Source: Pseudonocardia sp. (lineage in GTDB: Bacteria; Actinomycetota; Actinomycetes; Mycobacteriales; Pseudonocardiaceae). From it: a DNA stretch of 36,487 nt. A program made the translations under genes and the position numbers. The notes under the pieces are model-generated. The model made no database searches, was not told the DNA's origin, and worked only from the letters and a program-made list of their open reading frames with translations. Positions 7,669 through 15,390 of this stretch are shown in pieces. Location: contig JAJCYC010000071.1 of NCBI GenBank assembly GCA_029263115.1, positions 1 through 36,487 of the forward strand, written 5' to 3'. Position 1 is the stretch's first letter; each line of letters begins with the position of its first letter.

Positions 7669-7742
7669 TGGAGCGGATGACGGGAATCGAACCCGCGTAT
7701 TCAGCTTGGGAAGCTGATGTTCTACCATTGAACTACATCCGC
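7669..7742 (-). tRNA. tRNA-Gly (anticodon CCC), likely integration target
   Basis: In minus sense it starts GCGGATG and ends CATCCGC-T-CCA, a perfect 7-bp acceptor stem with encoded CCA. The anticodon stem TCAGC/GCTGA encloses loop TTCCCAA, anticodon CCC. The T arm contains GGTTCGATTCC and the D arm AGTTCAATGGTAGAAC. The 3' end faces the integrase, as expected where an integrative element has inserted and regenerated the gene. I could not find the second copy of the 3' end that would mark the far attachment site within the window. Confidence 0.95.
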
Positions 7743-7759
7743 GTGGTCGTGCTCGCCCG

Positions 7760-7787
7760 AGCTTAGCACCCCGCCGGGGGCGCCCAA
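7760..7787 (-). promoter_or_regulatory. promoter of tRNA-Gly
   Basis: In minus sense TTGGGC (7782-7787) and TAAGCT (7760-7765) are separated by 16 bases, placing the start site about ten bases before the tRNA 5' end. Confidence 0.5.
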
Positions 7788-7899
7788 CGGGGTAATCCGA
7801 TACCTCCGTTTGCCGGCTCGACACCCGGGCACGGCACCGGCATCGTGGGGATTCGCAACAATCTCGCCGCACGCTCCCCGCCCGGCTGCCGAGGAACTC

Positions 7900-9030
7900 A
7901 TGTTCAGTGTCGACCCACTGGGTGCACCGCCCGACTACCCGCCCGAGGTGCTGGTGCTCGCGGGGAGCCGGCCGGAGGCTGCCCGGTTGGCGCCGGTGGC
8001 CACGGCGATGGCGGACCAGGGGCGGGTCGACCCGGTGGTCGTGGCCGGCGGGTCCGATCCGATGCGGGTGCACGACGCGTTCGAGGCGCTCGGCGCGCCG
8101 CCGGAGATCACTCTGCTGCTCGGGGCGGCGCCCACCTCCCAGGTGCAGGTCGCGGCGGCGCTGTCGGTGCGGCTGGACGAGCTGATCGTCGAGCGGATGC
8201 CGTCGGCGGTACTGATCGCCGGGGGCGGGGTGGCCCCGCTGGTCGCCGCGCAGGTGGCGTTCTTCCGGCGGATCCCGGTGGTGCACCTCTACACCGGCAC
8301 CGACGTCGACGATCTGCTCTGCCCGTTCCCGGAGGAGGGTAACCGGCGGGTGATCGGTCAGCTGTCCTCGCTGTTCCTGCACACCCGCGGCCGGGGCGTG
8401 CTGTGCAACGTCGCCGGCCCGAACTCGATCGCGGTCGGCGACACACTCGCCGCGATCACCCCGGTCGACCCCGACCTGGCCGACCTCGCCGCCCGGGCCC
8501 GCGCCGGCGCCACCCGGGTCGGGCTGCTCGACGCGTCCTGCCCGGCGATCCTGGCGGCCACCGCGCGGTTGCTCACCCGCCACCCGGACGTGGAACTGGT
8601 GCTGGTCGACCTCCCGGGCCCGCAACCTGGCGAGGGCCCGGTGCTGGACTGGCTGCGCGGCCACCCCCGGGTGCACGCGGTGGACCGGTTGCGGCTGGTC
8701 GACCTGATGGGCGCGGTCGCGGTGCTCACCTTCGCCGCCACCGACCGGCCGCACCGCCAGCACGAGCTGCTGGCCTGCGGGGTGCCGGCACTGCTGGTGG
8801 GCGAGCCCGAGTCGCCGGCCGACCTGCTCGACCCCGGCTGCATGGTCACCGTCGATCCGGACCCGGAATCGCTGCTCGCGGCGATGTCGCGGTTGCTGGC
8901 CGGCTCCTCGCGCGGCGCGCTCGACCCCGCGGGGACCGCCGCTGCGCACCGGGCAGAGCATGCGGTGGCCTGGATGCTCGGCCTCGAACGCGACGCGGTG
9001 CCTTCCTGGGACCCGGCCAGCGCGCGCTAA
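7900..9030 (+). CDS. UDP-GlcNAc 2-epimerase-like protein with altered active site
   Basis: 376 residues from an ATG with GAGG five bases upstream. The fold-family hallmarks are present: an opening RPEAARLAP (like RPEAIKMAP of WecB/MnaA) and [11 protein letters not shown]. However, the usual GDT motif is replaced by AGGG, VEAGLR by LYTGTD, and the HRRE-type His motif is not seen. In the characterised enzymes these motifs supply catalytic Asp, Glu and His residues. I therefore infer a non-epimerising or redirected member. It directly precedes dcd. An intact frame and even codon use argue against a dead gene. Confidence 0.8.
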   Translation: MFSVDPLGAPPDYPPEVLVLAGSRPEAARLAPVATAMADQGRVDPVVVAGGSDPMRVHDAFEALGAPPEITLLLGAAPTSQVQVAAALSVRLDELIVERMPSAVLIAGGGVAPLVAAQVAFFRRIPVVHLYTGTDVDDLLCPFPEEGNRRVIGQLSSLFLHTRGRGVLCNVAGPNSIAVGDTLAAITPVDPDLADLAARARAGATRVGLLDASCPAILAATARLLTRHPDVELVLVDLPGPQPGEGPVLDWLRGHPRVHAVDRLRLVDLMGAVAVLTFAATDRPHRQHELLACGVPALLVGEPESPADLLDPGCMVTVDPDPESLLAAMSRLLAGSSRGALDPAGTAAAHRAEHAVAWMLGLERDAVPSWDPASAR

Positions 9031-9071
9031 CCGGCCCCCTGACCAGGGCGGCCCGGCCCGGGCGCATGTCC

Positions 9072-9086
9072 TACGCTGAACGGGTG
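9072..9086 (+). promoter_or_regulatory. -10 box placing the transcription start at the dcd start codon
   Basis: TACGCT at 9072-9077 lies six bases before GTG 9084 and no Shine-Dalgarno sequence is present. This is the typical arrangement of leaderless actinobacterial genes. Confidence 0.5.
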
Positions 9087-9674
9087 CTGCTGTCGGACGG
9101 TGACCTGCGCAAGGAGCTCGCCTCGGGGCGGCTGGTGCTCGATCCCTGGGATCCGGCGATGCTCCAGCCGTCCAGCATCGACGTGCGCCTCGACCGCTGG
9201 TTCCGGGTCTTCCAGAACTCCCGCTACACCCACATCGACCCCCGCGAGCGGCAGGACGAGCTGACCTCGCTGGTCGAGCCGGACGGCGACGACCCGTTCG
9301 TGCTGCACCCGGGGGAGTTCGTGCTCGGCTCGACGTTCGAGTCGGTCGGTCTGCCCGACGACCTCGCGGGCCGGTTGGAAGGCAAGTCCTCGCTCGGCAG
9401 GCTCGGGCTGCTGACACACTCCACCGCCGGGTTCATCGACCCCGGCTTCACCGGGCACATCACCCTGGAGCTGTCCAACGTGGCCAACCTGCCGATCACG
9501 CTGTGGCCCGGGATGAAGATCGGCCAGCTGTGCCTGTTCCGGCTGTCCAGCCCGGCGGAGCACCCCTACGGCAGCTCGGTGGCCGGCTCGCGCTACCAGG
9601 GGCAGCGCGGCCCCACCCAGTCCCGGGCGTACCTGAACTTCCACCGGGCGAACACCCGGGACAGGCACAGCTGA
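9084..9674 (+). CDS. dcd: dCTP deaminase
   Basis: 196 residues from GTG 9084, the start that gives the canonical N-terminus VLLSDGDLR. Diagnostic motifs are [32 protein letters not shown], the active-site stretch [24 protein letters not shown] (in parts), and GHITLELSN with the catalytic Glu. The enzyme converts dCTP towards dUTP/dUMP for dTMP synthesis in the cytoplasm. Its mycobacterial ortholog is a bifunctional deaminase/dUTPase, and the sequence here looks like that type. The gene sits near tRNA-Gly, as it does in mycobacteria. A longer open frame exists upstream but is only the shadow of the preceding gene. Confidence 0.95.
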   Translation: MLLSDGDLRKELASGRLVLDPWDPAMLQPSSIDVRLDRWFRVFQNSRYTHIDPRERQDELTSLVEPDGDDPFVLHPGEFVLGSTFESVGLPDDLAGRLEGKSSLGRLGLLTHSTAGFIDPGFTGHITLELSNVANLPITLWPGMKIGQLCLFRLSSPAEHPYGSSVAGSRYQGQRGPTQSRAYLNFHRANTRDRHS

Positions 9675-9826
9675 GTGGTGGCCCGCGGGTGCTACCTGCC
9701 CTACCGGGAGGCGGCCGGCTGTCTCAACCGGCGGCTCGAGGCCAGCGATGCGTTCCACGACGTGTTGCTCGGTGACGGCGCGGACGGCGGCCACCCCGGG
9801 AGCGACCCGGCTAGGGTCGGTACGCG

Positions 9827-10717
9827 ATGGACGAGCGAACCGGGTGGGGGCGGTCCACGGGGTCCGGTGGCGCCACGGGGTCCGGCCGGCCGCGGGCCGA
9901 AGCGTTCCCTCCGGAGACGGAGCAGACCGAGCCCGGACCAGTGATACGTCGGCGCCCGCTCCGGGTGGTCGCCGGCGTGGCGATCCTCGCCGCGATCGGA
10001 CTGCTGTGGCCGTTCGCCGGGTTCGACTGGTGGCCGGTGGTGGCCGGGCTGGGCGTGCTGGTGCTGCTGTTCGTGTCGCGGCTGGACCGGCTGCTGCTCG
10101 GCTGGGCGCCGCACCTGGCCGGCCTGGTCGCGGTGGCCCTGCTGCTGTCGCGGACGGGGCCGTGGGTGTGGGGGTTCGCCGTCGGGCTGGCCGTGCTCGC
10201 CGCCGGGCTGGTCCGGCTGCCGGACTGGCGGGTGCTCGCCGCCGGCGCCGCGCTGACCGCCGTGTTCGGCATCGGCTACGGGCTCACCCAGTACCGCACC
10301 GCCGCCGAACTCACCGCCCAGCAAGCCCGCACCGGCGCCGAGCAGGCCGCCGACGTGATGGCCACCGCCGCCGAGCTGGTGCTGCCCTCGCTGACCAACA
10401 GTCTGGCCGGCGGTGACGCGCGGACTGTCTGCGCGCTGCTCGGGCCCACCGCCGGCACCCAGCTCGCGCAGGCCCGCCGCGCCTCGGACTGCCAGGCCGC
10501 CGCACGGGGGATGGCCGCCGAGGTGCGCGACCCGGCCGGCTACCGGGCGGGCACGCTGCCGGCGGGGTCGATCGTCAAGCGCGCCGACGGCGCCAGCGTG
10601 GACGCCTGCCGGGCACGCTGGTCGAACCCGGCAGCCGGTCCCGGCCTCGGTCGCTTCGAGCTGCGCCGACACCAGGTCGAGCGGTTCTTGATCGTCGGCT
10701 ACCAGCCCTGCCGCTGA
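9827..10717 (+). CDS. multi-pass membrane protein with extracytoplasmic domain
   Basis: 296 residues. A polar, Gly/Ser/Pro-rich N-terminus (about 1-40) is followed by about five hydrophobic helices between residues 45 and 155. A soluble C-terminal domain of about 140 residues contains four cysteines (VCALLG, DCQAAA, DACRAR, YQPCR) that could form disulfides outside the membrane. I recognise no family. TAGGGT (9812-9817) lies nine bases before the ATG, so the transcript may be nearly leaderless. It faces the patatin-like gene; the 65 bases between them are GC-rich and may hold a terminator. Confidence 0.8.
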   Translation: MDERTGWGRSTGSGGATGSGRPRAEAFPPETEQTEPGPVIRRRPLRVVAGVAILAAIGLLWPFAGFDWWPVVAGLGVLVLLFVSRLDRLLLGWAPHLAGLVAVALLLSRTGPWVWGFAVGLAVLAAGLVRLPDWRVLAAGAALTAVFGIGYGLTQYRTAAELTAQQARTGAEQAADVMATAAELVLPSLTNSLAGGDARTVCALLGPTAGTQLAQARRASDCQAAARGMAAEVRDPAGYRAGTLPAGSIVKRADGASVDACRARWSNPAAGPGLGRFELRRHQVERFLIVGYQPCR

Positions 10718-10782
10718 ACTCCGGCCCGCGCCGGCCCCGGCGGCCTGCTCGGCGGTCGGGAGCCCGGCCCGGCCGGTCGCCT

Positions 10783-11805
10783 TCAGCGCTGGTCGGCCGC
10801 GCCCTGGACCGCGCGCGCCGTCGACTCCTCGCCGATCCGCACGGCGTCGGCCACGGCCACCGGGTCGATGGTCAGCGAGCCGATGCCGGCCGAGCGGGCC
10901 GGGCCGACGGCCAGCAGGTGCGCCGGCCCCCGGTCGGGGTGCGCGGCGTCGGTGACCAGCCGCAGGTCGCGGCCGTAGCGCCGCGAGCCCTGCGCCACCG
11001 AGCCCAGGCCGGGCACCAGCCGGTCCAGCGCCCGGGCCCATAGCGACAGCCGGGCGTCGGCGTCGGCGTGCAGGTCACCGGTGCCCCGGCAGAGCAGCGC
11101 CAGCACGTGGGTGGCGCCACCACGTAGTGCCCGGAGCACGGCGAGCGGCTCACCGACCGACCCGTCGATCCACCGCCGCCCGTCGATCTCCACCGGTGGG
11201 CCGGCCAGCAGCGGGATGCTCGCGCTGGCCCGCAACGCGCGCTGCCAGTCCGGCACGCTGACCGGTGCCAGGGTGTGCGCGGTGAGATCGGCGGTGTCGG
11301 TGGCGACCACCCGCATCGGCGCCCGGCTGGGCGCCAGGTCGTCCCAGGCCAGGGGTTTGCGGTGGGCCAGCACCTCGTGCACCAGGTGGTCCAGGGCGAC
11401 CACCGGGCGCCCGGTGCCGAGCCGGCGCAGGTCGATGAACCGCCGGCTGGCCATGTCCTCCGGCCACGCCGCGGCGCCGGCCTCCGCCGACCCGACCAGG
11501 AACGCCGCCGCCGAGAACGCCCCCGACGACGCCCCGTACACTTCGTCGAACCCGCTCCGCAGCCCCGCCCGGTGCAGCGCACGAAGCATCCCGGCGGTGT
11601 AGGCGCCGCGCATCCCGCCGCCACCGACCACCAGCGCCACCCGGTGCGGATCCCGGCGCCCGCCCGGCCGGCTGGCCTCGGCGGCCCGGGCGAGCAGGAC
11701 CCGCAGCACGTCCGGATCACCATGCACGTGCGACAACAGCACCGGGGTCACGTCGGAGAGTTCGTTCGCGGGGCCGCCGCGGATCGGGTGGGTGTTCGGC
11801 TGCAC
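10783..11805 (-). CDS. patatin-like phospholipase
   Basis: 340 residues from GTG 11805, the only plausible start downstream of the preceding gene's stop. The patatin signatures are all present: oxyanion-hole glycines GGGGMRGAYTAG, the nucleophile elbow GASSGA (G-x-S-x-G), and the dyad Asp in IDGSVG. Members hydrolyse acyl esters of phospholipids or other lipids with a Ser-Asp dyad. No signal peptide is seen, so a cytoplasmic or peripheral enzyme is likely. The substrate cannot be told. The start lacks a Shine-Dalgarno sequence, so it may be leaderless. Confidence 0.88.
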   Translation of the reverse strand: MQPNTHPIRGGPANELSDVTPVLLSHVHGDPDVLRVLLARAAEASRPGGRRDPHRVALVVGGGGMRGAYTAGMLRALHRAGLRSGFDEVYGASSGAFSAAAFLVGSAEAGAAAWPEDMASRRFIDLRRLGTGRPVVALDHLVHEVLAHRKPLAWDDLAPSRAPMRVVATDTADLTAHTLAPVSVPDWQRALRASASIPLLAGPPVEIDGRRWIDGSVGEPLAVLRALRGGATHVLALLCRGTGDLHADADARLSLWARALDRLVPGLGSVAQGSRRYGRDLRLVTDAAHPDRGPAHLLAVGPARSAGIGSLTIDPVAVADAVRIGEESTARAVQGAADQR

Positions 11806-11861
11806 GGTTGCCAGCCTGGCAGGCTGCCCGGTCCGGTGGCACCCGATCAGCGTGCGTTGGC

Positions 11862-14144
11862 TCAGTCGGAGGGGTTCCCGTCCGACCGGTCGGCCTCGCC
11901 GGGCGTGGCCGGTTCGGGCTCGACGGCTGGTTCCGCCGCCTTGGCGTGGCCGTTGCTCGAGGGATCGCCGCGCTTGACCGAGGCCAGCAGCATCTGGGCC
12001 ACGTCCAGCACCTGGACGCCTTCGCCCTCGCCGGCGTTCTGCTTCTCCGTCACGCCGTCGGTGAGCATGGTCTTGCAGAACGGGCAGCCGGTGGCGATCT
12101 GGGTGGCCTCGGTGGCCAGCGCCTCCTCGGTCCGGGCCAGGTTGACCCGCTTGCCGATGTGCTCCTCCATCCACATCCGGGCGCCACCCGCACCGCAGCA
12201 GAACGAGCGGTCGGCGTGCCGGGGCATCTCGGTCAGCTTCAGGCCCGCCGCGCCGACCAGCTCACGCGGCGGCGAGTAGACCTCGTTGTGCCGACCCAGG
12301 TAGCACGGGTCGTGGTAGGTCACGTCCGCCCCACCGGAGGGGTCGGCCACCGGCACCAGCTTGCCGTCGCGGATCAGCGAGTTGAGCAGCTGGGTGTGGT
12401 GCACGACCTCGTAGTGCCCGTCCAGCTGCGGGTACTCCCGGCCCAGGGTGTTGAAGCAGTGCGGGCAGGTGGTGACGATCTTGCGCTTGCCTGGCTCGCG
12501 GCCCTCGAAGACCGCGTTGAGCACCTCGACGTTCTGCTGGGCCAGCATCTGGAAGACGAACTCGTTGCCCGCGCGCCGGGCCGGGTCGCCGGTGCAGGTC
12601 TCCTCCGGCCCGAGCACCACGTAGCCGACGCCGGCCCGGTGCATCAGCTCCGCGGTGGCCTGCACGGTTTTCTTGGCGTTGTCGTCGAACGCGCCGGCGC
12701 AGCCGATCCAGAACAGGTACTCGGTGTCGGCGGACAGTTCACCTGACCCGTCAGCACCGAAGACCGGCACCTCGAAGTCCAGTTTCTTGGCCCACTCCAT
12801 CCGGTCCTTGGCGTTCTGGCCCCAGGGGTTGCCCTTGTTCTCCAGGTTCTTGAACAGCACGCCCAGCTCGGACGGGAACTCCGACTCGATCAGCACCTGG
12901 TGGCGGCGCATGTCGATGATGTGGTCGACGTGCTCGATGTCCACCGGGCACTGCTCCACGCAGGCGCCGCAGGAGGTGCACGACCACAGCACGTCCGGGT
13001 CGATCACGCCGCCCATCTCGGCGGTGCCGACCAGCGGGCGGGCGGCCTGGTCCTCGCCCGAGCCGGTGACCCGCTCGAAGCCGGACTCCGGGACCCCGTG
13101 CCCGTTGGAGCTGATCTCGACCGATCCCTCCTCCGGCATGTCCTTGCCGCCGATGAGGTAGGGCGCCTTGGCGAACAGATGGTCCCGCAGGTCCATGATC
13201 ACGAGCTTCGGGGACAGCGGCTTGCCGGTGTTCCACGCCGGGCACTGGCTCTGGCACCGACCGCACTCGGTGCAGGTGGCGAAGTCGAGCATGCCCTTCC
13301 AGGTGAAGTCCTCGATCTTGCCGCGACCGAAGACGTCGTCCTCGCCCGGGTCCTCGAAGTCGATCGGCTTGCCGCCCGACTCCATCGGCAGCAACGGGCC
13401 GAGCGCCTTGGGCAGCCGCTTGGCCGAGACGTTGATCGGCGCCACGAAGATGTGCAGGTGCTTGGAGTAGAGCACGAAGATCAGGACCGCCAGCATGACG
13501 CCGATGTGCAGCACCAGCCCGACGCTCTCCAGGATGAACAGCGCCGACGGGCTCAGCCCGGAGAACAGGTGGCCGAGGCCGATCGAGGCGAACGCGCCGG
13601 ACTCGTAGGGCAGGTTGCCCGCCGCCGAGGCCGCTGCGCGGAAGAAGAACAGTGTCCAGACCACGTTGAAGATCATGAACAGAATGAACCAGGCCGGGCC
13701 CGTGTGCGAGCCGTAGAACCGGGACTCACGCTGGCGGCGTTCGGGCGCCTGCCGCACCCGCAGGAGGGCGAACACGCCCAGCGAGAGCAGCACGGCGACC
13801 GCGATGAAGTCCTGCAGGAAGCCCAGCGCTGCCCAGCGCCCGATCAGCGGGATGTGGAACTTCTCGTCGAACAGTGCGCCGTAGGCCTCGATGTAGACCG
13901 TGAGCAGCAGCACGAACGCCCAGAAGGTGAACAGGTGCGCGATTCCGGGCACCGACCATTTGAGCAGCTTGCGCTGGCCGAACACCTCGACGACCTGGGT
14001 CCGCAGTCGGGCACCGAGTTGGTCGGTGCGGTCGAAGGCGGGTTGGCCGGCGCCGATCAGCCGGTAGAGCCACCAGGCCCGCCGGGCCGACACCGCCAAC
14101 ACCAGCACCGTCAGGGCCAGGCAGATCACCAGTCGCGCGATCAC
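11862..14144 (-). CDS. membrane-bound iron-sulfur heterodisulfide-reductase-like protein (Rv0338c type)
   Basis: 760 residues from GTG 14144, with AGGAGG seven bases upstream. An N-terminal half of about six membrane helices resembles the heme-binding NarI/gamma-type subunit. Two [4Fe-4S] motifs follow, CTECGRCQSQCP (about residue 290) and CTSCGACVEQCP (about 386). The C-terminal half has two CCG-type cysteine-rich domains (CPHCFN, HDPCYLG, FCCGAGG, GCPFC). This is the layout of the mycobacterial protein Rv0338c, a putative membrane oxidoreductase related to HdrD/GlpC. It presumably passes electrons between the quinone pool and a soluble partner; the substrate is unknown. The acidic C-terminal tail looks disordered. 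Confidence 0.92.
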   Translation of the reverse strand: MIARLVICLALTVLVLAVSARRAWWLYRLIGAGQPAFDRTDQLGARLRTQVVEVFGQRKLLKWSVPGIAHLFTFWAFVLLLTVYIEAYGALFDEKFHIPLIGRWAALGFLQDFIAVAVLLSLGVFALLRVRQAPERRQRESRFYGSHTGPAWFILFMIFNVVWTLFFFRAAASAAGNLPYESGAFASIGLGHLFSGLSPSALFILESVGLVLHIGVMLAVLIFVLYSKHLHIFVAPINVSAKRLPKALGPLLPMESGGKPIDFEDPGEDDVFGRGKIEDFTWKGMLDFATCTECGRCQSQCPAWNTGKPLSPKLVIMDLRDHLFAKAPYLIGGKDMPEEGSVEISSNGHGVPESGFERVTGSGEDQAARPLVGTAEMGGVIDPDVLWSCTSCGACVEQCPVDIEHVDHIIDMRRHQVLIESEFPSELGVLFKNLENKGNPWGQNAKDRMEWAKKLDFEVPVFGADGSGELSADTEYLFWIGCAGAFDDNAKKTVQATAELMHRAGVGYVVLGPEETCTGDPARRAGNEFVFQMLAQQNVEVLNAVFEGREPGKRKIVTTCPHCFNTLGREYPQLDGHYEVVHHTQLLNSLIRDGKLVPVADPSGGADVTYHDPCYLGRHNEVYSPPRELVGAAGLKLTEMPRHADRSFCCGAGGARMWMEEHIGKRVNLARTEEALATEATQIATGCPFCKTMLTDGVTEKQNAGEGEGVQVLDVAQMLLASVKRGDPSSNGHAKAAEPAVEPEPATPGEADRSDGNPSD

Positions 14145-14591
14145 GGTTCGTCCTCCTACTTGCGGTTGCCGGTGCAGGGTAAACCCCGTCGACGCAGGTC
14201 GCCGGTCATGCCTCTCCGGGGCCCCCGGACCCGCCGTTCGGACACCCACCCACCGGACCCGCCGTTCGGACACCCACATTGGGCTACCCGACGGTAACAA
14301 GCCGGCGGTCGGATGAGGGCGCGCGTTACCTCACATCGCGGTTGCTCCATACGTGTTACCCGAGGCGACAATTTCGGCGGAATGTACCCCTACCGGGCGA
14401 CGATTGACACGGCAGGTCGCAACGCCGGTCATCCTCCCGCCTACTCCCTGTTGTGCGTCCTAGGATTCGTCCGTTCAGCATGGTCTACTCGTCCCCGGAG
14501 GATCAGGTCAGAGATCACCCGGTCGGGCGGCCGGCCGCCCGAACAGGTGGCCGAGCCCGGCCCGGCCGACCCAGCACAGGGAGGAGCAGTC
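14145..14591. other. divergent intergenic region upstream of the reductase and the T4SS-like operon
   Basis: About 450 bases without a convincing gene. It contains a duplicated 25-bp block (14225-14277) on the reductase side. Towards the plus-strand operon there are weak promoter-like elements only, such as TTGACA near 14404 and TAGGAT near 14461, which do not pair well with partners. Confidence 0.5.
14225..14277. repeat. two direct copies of a 25-bp block
   Basis: Copies at 14225-14249 and 14253-14277 are identical and begin CCGGACCCGCCGTTCGGACA; they repeat with a 28-base period, about 80 bases upstream of the reductase start. They could be a paired operator or a local duplication. Confidence 0.8.
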
Positions 14592-14861
14592 ATGACCAGC
14601 CTGTACTCCAGCGCGGTCGTGCTCGCTCAGGGCCAGGGGCTCAGTACCAGCCCGCTGCAGACGTTCATCACCGACAACATCGTCCCGCTGCTGCTGTTGA
14701 TGATCGCCGTGGTGCTGCTGTGGATCGGCGGCCGGGGCGACAACGCCGGGGTCGCCCGTCGTTCGATCGGCCTGGTGGTCGGGTTGGCCGCGCTCGGCAT
14801 CGCGGTCTCCGGCCGGGCCGGTGACGTCGGCGAGTTCCTGGCCAGCCTCATCATCGGGTGA
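14592..14861 (+). CDS. small two-helix membrane protein, T4SS pilin/TcpD-like position
   Basis: 89 residues. The ATG has GGGAGGAG about five bases upstream. After a short N-terminal stretch, two hydrophobic helices are visible (about 31-48 and 60-76), the second followed by a short end. I cannot assign the family from sequence alone. The size, topology and place as the first gene of the operon match VirB2-like or TcpD-like small subunits of conjugation machines. The stop overlaps the leader of the next gene by a few bases. Confidence 0.75.
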   Translation: MTSLYSSAVVLAQGQGLSTSPLQTFITDNIVPLLLLMIAVVLLWIGGRGDNAGVARRSIGLVVGLAALGIAVSGRAGDVGEFLASLIIG

Positions 14862-14865
14862 TGAG

Positions 14866-15390
14866 TTGCGCGTACGGACTGACGACGAGATCTACCGGAT
14901 CGACGCGGTGTGGCTCGGCCCGCCGAGAGCCACGTTCCCGTGGCGTGCCACCTACGCGAGCTACCTGCTCGGGTTCCTGATCTTCATCGCGGCGCTGTTC
15001 GTGCAGCGTCGGCTGGGCATCGCGTTCGGCCTCTTCCCCACGGCCTGGGCGCTGGTGATCACGGTGTTCCTGACCCGGGTGATCTCCCGCAAGGTCAACT
15101 ACGAGAAGGGTGTCGTGCACCTCTTCGAGCATTTCTGGGCCGAGGTCACCGGGCCCAGGGCCGGCACCGGGCACCGCCGCGCGTCGGTCCGCAGCAACCA
15201 CGTCCGGGTCCACGTGCACCCGACTGAGGCGGCCGCCCGGCAGGCCCGTGGTGGGTCTCCCCGCACGGTAGCCCGTCCGGTGTCCCCGGCCGGGCGGGCT
15301 ACCGTGCCGACCAGGTCGTCGAGGGGCGGGCCGACGAGGGTGCCGGGGTCCGGCGATCGGGGTCGGTCGGGCCGCGGCGGTGGGCGGTGA
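14866..15390 (+). CDS. TcpE/VirB3-like membrane protein of a T4SS-like operon
   Basis: 174 residues from a TTG start (no ATG or GTG fits in this frame after the preceding stop). Residues 1-100 contain two closely spaced membrane helices (YLLGFLIFIAALFVQ and FPTAWALVITVFLT) and end with VISRKVNYEKGVVHLFEHF. The remaining 75 residues are a basic, Gly/Ser/Arg-rich, probably disordered tail. The position directly before a VirB4-like ATPase is that of VirB3/TcpE/PrgI proteins, which recruit the ATPase to the membrane channel. The stop overlaps the ATG of the ATPase (TGATG). Confidence 0.75.
   Translation: MRVRTDDEIYRIDAVWLGPPRATFPWRATYASYLLGFLIFIAALFVQRRLGIAFGLFPTAWALVITVFLTRVISRKVNYEKGVVHLFEHFWAEVTGPRAGTGHRRASVRSNHVRVHVHPTEAAARQARGGSPRTVARPVSPAGRATVPTRSSRGGPTRVPGSGDRGRSGRGGGR

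Noticed and set aside
9675-9944. Open frame starting right after dcd (89 residues)
   Set aside because: It has no ribosome-binding site, overlaps the start of the membrane protein gene at 9827 in another frame, and its second half is only a shadow of that gene.
11862-14297. Long plus-strand frames opposite the iron-sulfur reductase
   Set aside because: They are antisense shadows typical of GC-rich DNA, with His/Gln/Arg-rich low-quality sequence and no start signals.
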